A stretch of 64,000 nt of DNA from assembly GCF_047495875.1 (NCBI RefSeq), contig NC_092474.1, positions 16,095,851-16,159,850 of the forward strand, read 5' to 3'. Origin of the DNA: Pithys albifrons albifrons (lineage: Eukaryota > Chordata > Aves > Passeriformes > Thamnophilidae). Numbering within the stretch: position 1 is the first letter of the stretch; the number at the start of each line of letters is the position of its first letter. Below the pieces are notes generated by a model that saw only the letters and a list, made by a program, of their open reading frames with translations, was not told the origin of the DNA and searched no databases. The position numbers were made by a program, and so were the translations under genes. This document shows, one piece after another, positions 47,821 to 56,700 of the stretch.

Positions 47821-50691
47821 ATGGGTTGTATGCAATCCATGGAAGAGGAGACTCCAGTGGAGTCCCCTCTAGCTTTGGTTTTGCAGAAATGGAAGCATCT
47901 AACAAGCCCTGAAACATCTTTGAGAAGGCAAGTGTTACGAAAAGAGAAACAGTGGGAAAAGATCAAATATACAGAGCAGGGAGGCACCGGTAGCTTTCCC
48001 GAGGTTGCTCTGGCAAGCACAGTCACTGATAAGGCAGCCCTGGAAAGGGTGGCCAAAAGGAATGTTGCAGAGAGCAGCGTGGAGTGGGAAGCAGCAGGCT
48101 CATTTCCCTCTTCCCATCAGTCGGCCCGAGCTGTACAGGGGGAGGCAGCACCCTCCCTTCCCCCTTTCCCCACCTCTGGCGTTTCCAGCTATGCAGAGGC
48201 AGAGACAAGCGAGGGAAGAGCAGCAGACACTGCCGTTGCTCGGCAGCCAGCTTGTCCGGTACAGAAGAACAGGGAGACCAAAGCAGAGGATAACACCAGA
48301 ATTGTAGAGAACAATCTCCTTCCTGCCTTCCCTTCCCCTGTTCATAGCTGTGTGAGAGAGCAGTCAGTTTCGTGTTTTAATGAAGCAGTGGTTTGCATCT
48401 TGTCTGTTGTTGAAAAAGCAAAGATAAGCTGGAGCCAGCCTGGTGAAAAGGCTAAGGCAAAGCTGAGTTTCTGGGATGGAGCGGCTGTCTCTGAGCTCAG
48501 GGAGCTGGGCTGGGAGAAGCCAAGACAAGCGTGGCTGTGGCACAGCTGCATGGATTTAAGGCTAGTCCTAGCCTGGGAGATTAACAAAAGCAATAATCTC
48601 AACTTTCTAACTTACTTTTCTTTTAAAGACCATGAAAGGTCTGTGTTCCCAAAGGGAGAGAGAGGGAATGTTTCCGTTCCCTTGAGAAAGAAAGTACCTT
48701 TGCCACCTCCTGAGGAGGCAAAGAGGAAGGTGTTTTCTCTGCGTTCCCCTATTGGAGAGGGAGCAGGGAGAGTTGCCATAGAGACCCCCTGTAAACAAAT
48801 GAGTAACCAGAAGTCCAGCAGCTCCTGGGAAGGAGAAAACTCCGGAAACGGGCCGGGACCCCCAGAGCCCCCCAGGAGGCTGTCCCGGCAGATACAGGGA
48901 TGCACTGAGGTTGTCCCGCAGGTGCGGGGATACACTGAGGCTGCTCCCGGTGACACCGAGACAAGCGCATATGCAGCACAAGCAGAACCCCCTGGAGAAG
49001 CAAAGCTTGGCATAATAGTTGTCTCAAGACAGCCAGGAGCAGGTTCCACCAGAGCCGTGAAATTGACCTCTGCCAGCATCGCTACACCTGGAGTGGCGAG
49101 CAGAGCCAGCAGAAAGGGGCCAGGCACAGCAGGGTTGGCCTTGGAAATCGGCAGAGCCAGCAGCTGTGAGAGTGCCTGCAGAAGGGCAGTAGCCAAGCAC
49201 GCAGATAGAGCGCGTACGGGGAAAGCAGCACACACATTCCCGGGACCGGGAGATGAACAAGCAGGGCTTGCTGGCCAGGCAAACGCAGCGTTTCCTTGGG
49301 CAGCTAGAGCAGCAAAAGGTCCTGAGGGTACCAGCGGAAAAAAGGTGCTTGTAACTGAGAGTCAGCTGCAGCAAGAGCAGGATCAGTCTCGCTCGGCCAT
49401 TGGCTGCAACTACGTGCTGGGTTCTCCCGCTGCTGAGAACAGAGCGGGCACTGGCTTTGCTGCCCCTTCAGCAGCTGCGGTGGCAGAAAGGAGGGCGAAG
49501 GGGGCTTTAGCAGAGACCGCAGGGAAAAGCGGGAAGGGGGAGCCAGCACCGTCCCTTCCTCTATCTCTCGCCGATGCCGTTCGTGACCATGCAAAGGCAG
49601 GGACAGGCGACTTGCCCAGCTCTGCCCCTCTCCGGCAGCCAGTGTGTGCTGTGCAGAGAGGCAGGGTGGAGAGAGCCGCTTCTGACACCAAGATTGCAAA
49701 AGGCACAGGAGCAGAGAGACATGGTCTCCTTCCTGCTTTCCCTTCCCTTGTTCATGGTGGAGAGAGAGAAAAATCAGTGCTAGTTTGCCTTTTGTCTGCG
49801 GTTGGAAAGGAGGCTTTGTGTCATCTGTATAATGGAGAGTTAAGAGCAAAGCTGGGCCAAAGTGGACCCAGAGGGAGGAAGGCATCTTCATCTTTGCCTT
49901 CTCCTGGGAAAGCAAGGAAAGGAAAGTTTTCCTTGTGCTCCCTCACTAGAGATAGAGCAGAGAATGTTGCTATTGAAACTCCTTGTAAACAAAGCATGAG
50001 TAGCTTTTGGGGAAGAAAAGGACTAGAACACTGTCCAGGACCCCCGATCCCGGGCAGTTCCACCCCTGGGACCGTAGAACTAACTCCTGTCAGCGTTGCT
50101 TCCCTTGGAGCAGCGAGCGAAGCCGGCAAAGAGCCGGGTGAGCGGCACTGCACGGCAGGCCCAGAGCCGGGGGCAACACCGGCAGTGGCTCCGGACGCCA
50201 CGGTTTCCAAAGCAACAGAGGCCGGCCCAAGGGCCATCAGGGACGGGACGGTTCCCTTAAGAGCCAGCATGGCCCCGACAAAAAGGACCAAAGAATCTGT
50301 GCTTAAAGCCAGTGCTACAGCAATAGCAGATGCCAGCATAGACCCAGGGTCAGCACCTACAGCTGAGACCTTGCCCAGACCGACAGCGGGAGGGCCGTGG
50401 GCGACCCTTTCCTTTCTATCCCTGTCGCTAACAATCCCTACCTGCCTCAGCGAGCAAGCAGAGGATTTAAACACCTTGTCCTGGAATACAGGACTCCCCA
50501 GCAAGCAGGCAGGCAGCCTGATCATCTCAACTGCTTTGCCCAAGTGTGCAAAATTTCTAATTGCAGGAAAAGGGGGGGCGAGTTCCTCTATCCCCAAGAG
50601 CATTTCCAGCATTTTCCCTCTACCCCTGCCATCAAGACCGAAAAGGGGGGAGCAAAAGAGTGATAGTGTTACTGTGTTACAAGCTGCCTGA
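47821..50691 (+). CDS. 956-aa retroelement protein with Gag matrix-like N-terminus
   Basis: This is the only substantial intact ORF of the element. Residues 1-50 look like a retroviral matrix start: Met-Gly (a possible N-myristoylation site), Cys3, the TPVESPLALVLQKWK block at 11-25 and a second Trp at 45. After that it is unlike any Gag I know: long, Ala/Ser/Pro/Gly/Glu/Lys-rich and probably disordered. There is no visible major homology region and no CCHC zinc knuckle. A PxVxL sequence at 60-64 resembles an HP1-binding box, but such a short motif can arise by chance. Residues about 110-446 and 576-792 are diverged copies of each other. The ATG was chosen for its Kozak context and Gag-like start. 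The TGA stop overlaps AATAAA (50691-50696). An ORF this long, in an element with about 1% LTR divergence, suggests it is or recently was translated. Its function is unknown. Confidence 0.6.
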   Translation: MGCMQSMEEETPVESPLALVLQKWKHLTSPETSLRRQVLRKEKQWEKIKYTEQGGTGSFPEVALASTVTDKAALERVAKRNVAESSVEWEAAGSFPSSHQSARAVQGEAAPSLPPFPTSGVSSYAEAETSEGRAADTAVARQPACPVQKNRETKAEDNTRIVENNLLPAFPSPVHSCVREQSVSCFNEAVVCILSVVEKAKISWSQPGEKAKAKLSFWDGAAVSELRELGWEKPRQAWLWHSCMDLRLVLAWEINKSNNLNFLTYFSFKDHERSVFPKGERGNVSVPLRKKVPLPPPEEAKRKVFSLRSPIGEGAGRVAIETPCKQMSNQKSSSSWEGENSGNGPGPPEPPRRLSRQIQGCTEVVPQVRGYTEAAPGDTETSAYAAQAEPPGEAKLGIIVVSRQPGAGSTRAVKLTSASIATPGVASRASRKGPGTAGLALEIGRASSCESACRRAVAKHADRARTGKAAHTFPGPGDEQAGLAGQANAAFPWAARAAKGPEGTSGKKVLVTESQLQQEQDQSRSAIGCNYVLGSPAAENRAGTGFAAPSAAAVAERRAKGALAETAGKSGKGEPAPSLPLSLADAVRDHAKAGTGDLPSSAPLRQPVCAVQRGRVERAASDTKIAKGTGAERHGLLPAFPSLVHGGEREKSVLVCLLSAVGKEALCHLYNGELRAKLGQSGPRGRKASSSLPSPGKARKGKFSLCSLTRDRAENVAIETPCKQSMSSFWGRKGLEHCPGPPIPGSSTPGTVELTPVSVASLGAASEAGKEPGERHCTAGPEPGATPAVAPDATVSKATEAGPRAIRDGTVPLRASMAPTKRTKESVLKASATAIADASIDPGSAPTAETLPRPTAGGPWATLSFLSLSLTIPTCLSEQAEDLNTLSWNTGLPSKQAGSLIISTALPKCAKFLIAGKGGASSSIPKSISSIFPLPLPSRPKRGEQKSDSVTVLQAA
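48148..49159 (+). repeat. Internal duplication of the ORF, copy 1 (residues about 110-446)
   Basis: Landmarks in order are APSLP (residue 110), LLPAFPSPVH, FSLRSP, VAIETPCKQ (IETPCKQ from residue 320), PGPPEPP and a VKLTSASIATPG block ahead of a GTAGLALE stretch. Copy 2 has the same order. Offsets are 1,398 bp at APSLP and 1,194 bp at IETPCKQ, both multiples of 3, so reading frame is shared. Confidence 0.8.
49546..50197 (+). repeat. Internal duplication of the ORF, copy 2 (residues about 576-792)
   Basis: It repeats APSLP (576), LLPAFPSLVH, FSLCSL, VAIETPCKQ (IETPCKQ from residue 718), PGPPIPG and a VELTPVSVASLG block ahead of TAGPEPG. It is shorter than copy 1, mainly by 68 codons between APSLP and IETPCKQ. 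The two have diverged far more than the LTRs, so the duplication predates this integration. Confidence 0.8.
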
Positions 50692-53193
50692 ATAAACTCA
50701 GTTCTTTCCAACTGAGATGAATGTTAAAGCACCAATTTAAGTTTAAAGAATCTCTATCTTAAGCTTAAGGATTCTGTCTGTGTTTGCAATTTTCTCATTT
50801 CCAGTTTTAGAGAAGCCTCAACACCTGATACACCGAGACAGATTGGCAAAGCGAACCCACAGCTTTCTGTGGTAGTCTCTGTGTTCTGAGCTTGCTCTGA
50901 GCTGCTCCAGCTTGTAGCATGTCTGTCTCAGCATAGCTCTAAGGCTGCTAAAAACTAGGACCAGTATCATACTGGTGCAAAATCAATCAATAGTTGCCAC
51001 CTATGTATTTTTGTCTTTATTGTGAACTAACCGTCTGCTATTAGAATATGATTATTTGCAGACAACCAAGAAGTCTGTCACCACCAGACCTGAAGGACAT
51101 GCCTCTCAAGAATCCAATCTGAGAGCAAAGTTGATGAAAACATCATTGTGCAAGCTTTGTGTAGAACAACTGTGTCTTCTCTTTAATTAGAGAAATTTCT
51201 CTAAACCTGATTTGAAAATTCTACACAGGAGTTTGTATGATTGTAACTTCAAGTTTGTTTATTTTGAGTTTGTCTCTAACGTCTTATCATCGAGTGTCTG
51301 TTACAGTGTGTGAAGCACTGAGCCTCGCAAAAGAGAAGCGAAACAAGTTCTGTGTGTCCTGTGTTACAAGACAAGAAAGCAAGCAGCTAGTCACAACGGT
51401 GCAGCTGAAGAATTAAAAGAACTGATTTAGTAGACTGTCTCATGAACATTGAGTTACATCTAAGCCTGCAATTTTTGAAATGAACTGGTAACATCCTAGC
51501 TAAATAGCTTGTTTAAGCCATCTAAGTGATGCTTGTACCCTATTTTAGCTTAATTAAGTGAATTTCAGTCTTGTCCTGAAAACTTTTTCATGCTCTTATG
51601 TCTCTTGGATTTCTTTCAGCAAAACGATCTTTTAGAAACCTGCATTATGGCTCACAATATGTGAAGATGCCATTGTTATTTAACATGCTAACATAAACAT
51701 ATACAATTTGGCAGTGAAAATGCTTTTATACACGGAGGCAAGAAGCTCCTGCACAGCTACTCCGTGAGGTGGAGGGGACTGACTGTGGTCAAGGCAGGCT
51801 GTGGCAGGATGGTCTGACCTCGATAGGGCCTGAAATACACTCAGAGGATGCAAGCACGCTGTGAGGAGCAATTAGTAGTGCCAAGATGATGTTTGGTGTT
51901 GCAGAAACTCCAGACACAGCTTGGTAGTGGAAAGCTCCTGATGGGCCCATGCATTTGTGGCTAGCAGTCAACACCTTCATGTTATAAAAGCTGAATCTGC
52001 TTTTTGTATTGTCAAAATGCGAGAATTCTGAAATTCGAGATTCCTTTAAAATTGCCTGGGATTTGCAAAATTGCACACTTCTAAAACTTAAATTAGCAAA
52101 ATTTGTGAAGAGATATGAGAGACATAAGACATCTTACATACCCAAGCCTTGCCTATAGCTAAGGCAGAGAAACAACTGTTTCATTGATTCTTCATATTCA
52201 CATAAGAAAAGTTGGTTTGCAAAATTATTAAATGGTCTAGATTTCCTTTTACTTTGCAGAAACTCCAGAAGCCCATGAAATTGGACATTCCTGTTCCAGA
52301 CTGAGAACTGTTGAAAGATGGGACACTGACATCTGCATGCTGACTAGAGTCATCTCAAGTACTGTCAACTAATTACACCACAGTGAAAGACAAAACTGTA
52401 CCCCTGTGATACAGACTCCAGGACCACTTCAAAGATTAACAACCTGATGTCATCCTAAAAGACAAAATAGACTGCTTTCTTTGCATAGCAGGTTTCCTGG
52501 ACTTACTGCAGGACAGAAGTCCTCTGCCCCTAGAACAAGGGCAACAGAGACTATTACTTTCTTAAATTACTTTTTGTATGTATTGTTTGCATTGCTACTA
52601 ACCATGAATTAAGTTTGGAACTAAAATTTGTAATTGCATTTGGCTTTAGCCAAAACGCCAAAAAATTGCTAAATTTGCATTATGAATTTAGCTGAAATTT
52701 AAAATCAAAACTTGCGTGTGACCCTTGTCACATATCCAAAATCCTTCAAAAACTAACTGCTGTATTTGTATTCAAATACCAGCAATTGATGAGGAAAGCA
52801 ATTGGCCCTAATTGGCATTTTGATGAGTGAAACAAACTTTGGAAAGTCCTATGAAATTCCAGAGACCTGGAGATTCCATCTCTAAAAGTAAGTCAATTGA
52901 AAAAACACTGTCATTGAAATTATCCAAAATCAGATCTCAGATGCTATTGCAACTTCAGAAAAGTCCAGAGTTTGTCTCATGTAGTACTACAAATCAAGTA
53001 ACTCTTGCAAAGTTTCCACAAACCTACTTCATGGTTACTGAACCTAACCAACTGTTTAGTTATCTTTATCATTAGTGTTTTGCATTATAGCTAGCTGTAA
53101 GATTTAATACTATAGTTTTTGTTTATCTTTTTAGTGTAATGCTAAGTTTAAGTAGTAGAATCCAGACAAAATTTTTGAGTTTTGTCTGTTTCT
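50692..53193 (+). other. AT-rich internal region of the element without recognisable genes
   Basis: About 2.5 kb follows the ORF, with a clear switch from GC-rich coding sequence to AT-rich sequence near 50700. AATAAA at 50691-50696 overlaps the stop codon. ORFs are short; the longest on the + strand (52827-53075, 82 codons) has no recognisable motif. This is where pol and env would lie in a full provirus. I see no readable remnant of either, so it may be decayed envelope or 3' untranslated sequence, or unrelated DNA. Confidence 0.6.
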
Positions 53194-53205
53194 AAAGGGG
53201 GGACT
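53194..53205 (+). promoter_or_regulatory. Polypurine tract
   Basis: AAAGGGGGGACT lies directly before the TG of the 3' LTR, where plus-strand DNA synthesis starts. Two similar tracts occur earlier, at 50567-50579 and 50640-50652, near the end of the ORF. Confidence 0.9.
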
Positions 53206-53787
53206 TGATGCCGAAAGGGTTTTTGTTCTGATTTTCACATTTTGTAGATTTTAGGAACACAGCAGTTGTAGATTTTTAGAAGGTTAATATTTCTAACAGT
53301 TTAAGTTTAATGCCTTTCTATCACTACCCCTGTCCCAGAACAGGGAGCTCAAATTCCTTTAGTTAATTAATCTTGTTTAGACTCCTTTCCAAGGTAAAGA
53401 GCTGAAGGATATCAGAAGGCCTACAGAATGAAACATAAACATAGGTCAGAGTGACCCAAAAGCCAGAATTGGATGAGCTCCAAGAGACCTTTGTGTGCCT
53501 GAGGAAGAAGAGCTGATGAAGACAGAGGGTCCTGATGACCCCAGACCCAATTCCAGGGGGTTGGACCAGGGGTGGGACTGGGGCTGGACTGAGTAATGTG
53601 AAAAGCAATGATTGGAGGGATCTTATTATAAAAGCCATGGAAAGAAGAACTAAGACACATGCATGTCATCCTGTATTCCTGTAGGCTGTAGGCCCTGTGT
53701 TATTAAAGGACCTTTACTTTTTATCTTACCCTACACTAACGTGGCTCGAAGTCCTGTTTTTGGGGGGAAGGGTCATTCACGGCATCA
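53206..53787 (+). repeat. 3' LTR, 582 bp
   Basis: Same length as the 5' LTR, with 6 substitutions and no indels. It begins TGATGCCG and ends CGGCATCA, a perfect 8-bp inverted repeat. TATA box at 53627-53633 and ATTAAA at 53702-53707. Confidence 0.95.
53702..53707 (+). terminator. Polyadenylation signal of the 3' LTR
   Basis: ATTAAA at the same LTR offset as in the 5' copy, followed by a T/G-rich run near 53752-53768. This would end the element's transcripts. Confidence 0.75.
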
Positions 53788-53791
53788 GACA
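53788..53791 (+). repeat. Right target-site duplication (GACA)
   Basis: Second copy of the 4-bp duplication; CCTGAGAGCCC of the satellite monomer follows in phase. Confidence 0.93.
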
Positions 53792-56700
53792 CCTGAGAGC
53801 CCAAGGCTGCAACCTTTTCCCTGAGCGCAAAGCTCAACGGTGCGTGCCACTTGCGAGTCCAGGAATGTGCTGTTTCTCATCCCAGAATTCGAGGCCGATG
53901 AAGATTTCTCCCAGGGAAAAGGTGTCAGGACAGAAAGCAATTGTGCCTTTTCTAGGGTTAATGGGGCCCCAAAATTGACACCTGAGAGCCCAAGGCTGCC
54001 ACCTTTTCCCTGGGCGCAAAGCTCGACGGAGCGTTCCACGTGCGGGTCTGGGAAAGTGCCATTTTTCAGCCCACAATTCCAGACCTATGAAGATTCTTCA
54101 GAGGGAAAAGGTACCAGGAGACAAAGCCATTGTGTATTTTGTAATGTTAATTGGGCCCCATCATTGGCACCTGAGAGCCCAAGGCTGCCACCTTTTCCCT
54201 GGGTGCAAAGCTCGACGGTGCATACCCTGTGCGGGTCTGGGAAAGGGCCGTTTTTCAGCCCAGAATTCCAGACGGAAGTCGATTCCTCTCTGGGAAAAGG
54301 TGTCAGGACAGAAAGCCATTGTGCCTTTTCTAGGGCTAATGGGGCCTCATCTTTGGCACCTGAGAGCCCAAGGCTGCCACCTTTTCCCTGGGCGCAAATG
54401 CCGACGGCGCGTACCACTTGCAAGTCCGGGAATGTGCCGTTTCTCATGCCAGAATTCCAGGCCAGCGAAGATTTCTCCCTGGGAAAAGGTGCCAGGACAG
54501 AAAGTGATTGTGCCTTTTCTAGGGTTAATGGGGCCCCAAAATTGGGAGCTGAGAGCCCAGGGCTGCCACCTTTTCCATAGGCGCAAAGCTCGACGGTGGG
54601 TGCCACATGCGGGTAAGGGAAAGAGCCGTTTTCAGCCTAGAATTCCAGACCAATGAAGATTCCTCCAAGGGAAAAGATGCCAGGACAGAAAGCGATTGTT
54701 CTTTATCTAGGGGTAATGGGGCCCCATCATTGGCACCTGAGAGCCCAAGGCTGCCACCTTGTGCCTGGGCACAAAGCTCGACGGTGCGTTCCACTTCTGG
54801 GTCCGGGGAAGCGCCGTTTTTCAGTCCAGAATTCCAGACGGACGAAAATTCCTCCCTGGGAAAAGGTACCAGGACAGAAAGCGATTCTTATTTATCTAGT
54901 GTTAACAAGGACCCATCATTGGCACCAGAGAGCCCAAGGCTGTCACCTCTTCCCTGGGCGCAAAGCTAGATGGTGCGTGCCACGTGCAGGTCAGAGAAAG
55001 TGCTTTGTTCAGCCCAGGATTCCAGACGGCTGACGACTCCTCCCAGGGAAAGGGCTCCCAGGACAGAAAGCGATTGTTCCATTTCTAGTGTTAATGGGGG
55101 CCCGTCATTGGCATCTGAGAGCCAGAGGTTGCCTCCTTTTCCCTGGGCGCAAAGCACGACAGTGCGTGCCACGTGCTGGTCCCAGAAAGTGCCATTTTAC
55201 AGCCCAGAATTCCAGACCAATGAAGACTCCTCCCAGGGAAAAGGTGCCAGGACAGAAAGCCATTGTGCTTTTTGTAAAGGAAATGGGGTCCCATCATTGG
55301 CACCTGAGAACCCAAGACTGCCACCTTTCCCCTGGACGCAAAGCTCGATGGTGCGTTCCACTTGCGGGTCCAGGAAAGTGCCGATTCTCAGACCAGAATT
55401 CCAAACGGATGAAGATTCCTCCCTGGGAAAAGGTGCCAGGACAGAAAGCCATTGTGCCTTTTGTAGGGGTAATGGGGCCCCATCATTGGCACCTGAGAGC
55501 CCAAGGCTGCCCCCTTTTCCCTGGGGGCAAAGCTTGACGGTGTATACCTTGTGCGGGTTTGGGGCAGTGCCATTTTTGAAGCCAGATTTCCAGACGGACG
55601 AAGATTCCTCCCTGGGAAAAGGTGCCAGGACAGAAAGCAAGTGTTATTTTTCTAGTGTTAACAAGGACCCATCATTGGCACCTGAGAGCCCAAGGCTGTC
55701 ACCTCTTTCCTTGGCGCAAAGCTAGATGGTGCCTGCCACGTGCAGGTCAGAGAAAGTGCTTTGTTCAGCCCAGGATACCAGACGGATGACGACTCCTCCC
55801 AGGGAAAGGGCTCCCAGGACAGAAAGCGATTGTTCCATTTCTAATGTTAATGGGGGCCCGTCATTGGCATCTGAGAGCCAGAGGTTGCCTCCTTTTCCCT
55901 GGGCGCAAAGCACGACAGTGCGTGCCACGTGCTGGTCCCAGAAAGTGCCATTTAACAGCCCAGAATTCCAGACCAATGAAGACTCATCCCAGGGAAAAGG
56001 TGCCAGGACAGAAAGCCATTGTACTTTTTGTAAAGGTAATGGGGCCCCATCATTGGCACCTGAGAGCCCAAGACTGCCACCTTTTCCCTGGACGCAAAGC
56101 TCGATGGTGCGTTCCACTTGCGGGTCCAGGAAAGTGCCGATTCTCAGACCAGAATTCCAAACCGATGAAGATTCCTCCCTGGGAAAAGGTGCCGGGACAG
56201 AAAGCCATTGTGCCTTTTGTAGGGGTAATGGGGCCCCATCATTGGCACCTGAGAGCCCAAGGCTGCCCCCTTTTCCCTGGGCGCAAAGCTCGACGGTGCG
56301 TACCTTGTGCGGGTTTGGGGCAGTGCCATTTTTGAAGCCAGATTTCCAGACGGACGAAGATTCCTCCCTGGGAAAAGGTGCCAGGACAGAAAGCAAGTGT
56401 TATTTTTCTAGTGTTAACGGGGCCCCATCATTGGCACCTGAGAGCCCAAGGCTGCCACCTTTTGCCTGGGCGCAAATGTCGACGGCGCGTGCCACTTGCA
56501 GGTCCGGGGAAGTGCCATTTTTCAGCCCAGAATTCCAGACGGACGAAGACACCTCCCAGGGAAAAGGTGCCAGGTCAGAAATCGAATTGTTCTTTTCTAG
56601 GGTCAATGGTGTCCCATCATTGGCACCTCAGAGTTCAAGGCTGCCACCTTTTCCGTGGGCGCAAACATCAACGGCGCGTACCACTTTCTTGTCCGGGAAA

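Larger units (their letters stand above)
46700..53787 (+). mobile_element. LTR retroelement (class I-type endogenous retrovirus, single ORF), 7,088 bp
   Basis: The element has two 582-bp LTRs, a primer-binding site, a polypurine tract and a 4-bp target duplication, so integration followed the retroviral route. Its internal region (47282-53205, 5,924 bp) holds one long ORF (47821-50691) with a Gag-like start, followed by about 2.5 kb of AT-rich sequence without usable ORFs. I see no aspartic protease, reverse-transcriptase YxDD, RNase H, integrase or envelope, so it must depend on proteins supplied elsewhere. The LTRs differ at 6 of 582 positions, which points to fairly recent integration. It sits in the satellite with no visible loss of host bases. 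It could be a deleted provirus or an established non-autonomous family; finding other copies would decide. Confidence 0.93.

Noticed and set aside
50397..50663. 88-codon + strand ORF overlapping the end of the 956-codon ORF in another frame
   Set aside because: It could be a remnant of a second gene reached by frameshift, but it shows no recognisable domain and is short. I could not support it.
49821..50711. 296-codon minus-strand ORF opposite the retroelement ORF, and others at 48612-49915
   Set aside because: These are shadows of the + strand ORF in GC-rich sequence. The + strand ORF has the Gag-like start, strong start context and correct position behind the LTR.
52827..53075. 82-codon ORF in the AT-rich 3' part of the retroelement
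   Set aside because: No motif, hydrophobic segment or resemblance to envelope is visible. This length is expected by chance in 2.5 kb.
46700..53787. Complete, autonomous provirus
   Set aside because: No protease, reverse transcriptase, integrase or envelope reading frame is present, and the internal region is too short for a full set after the 2.87-kb ORF.
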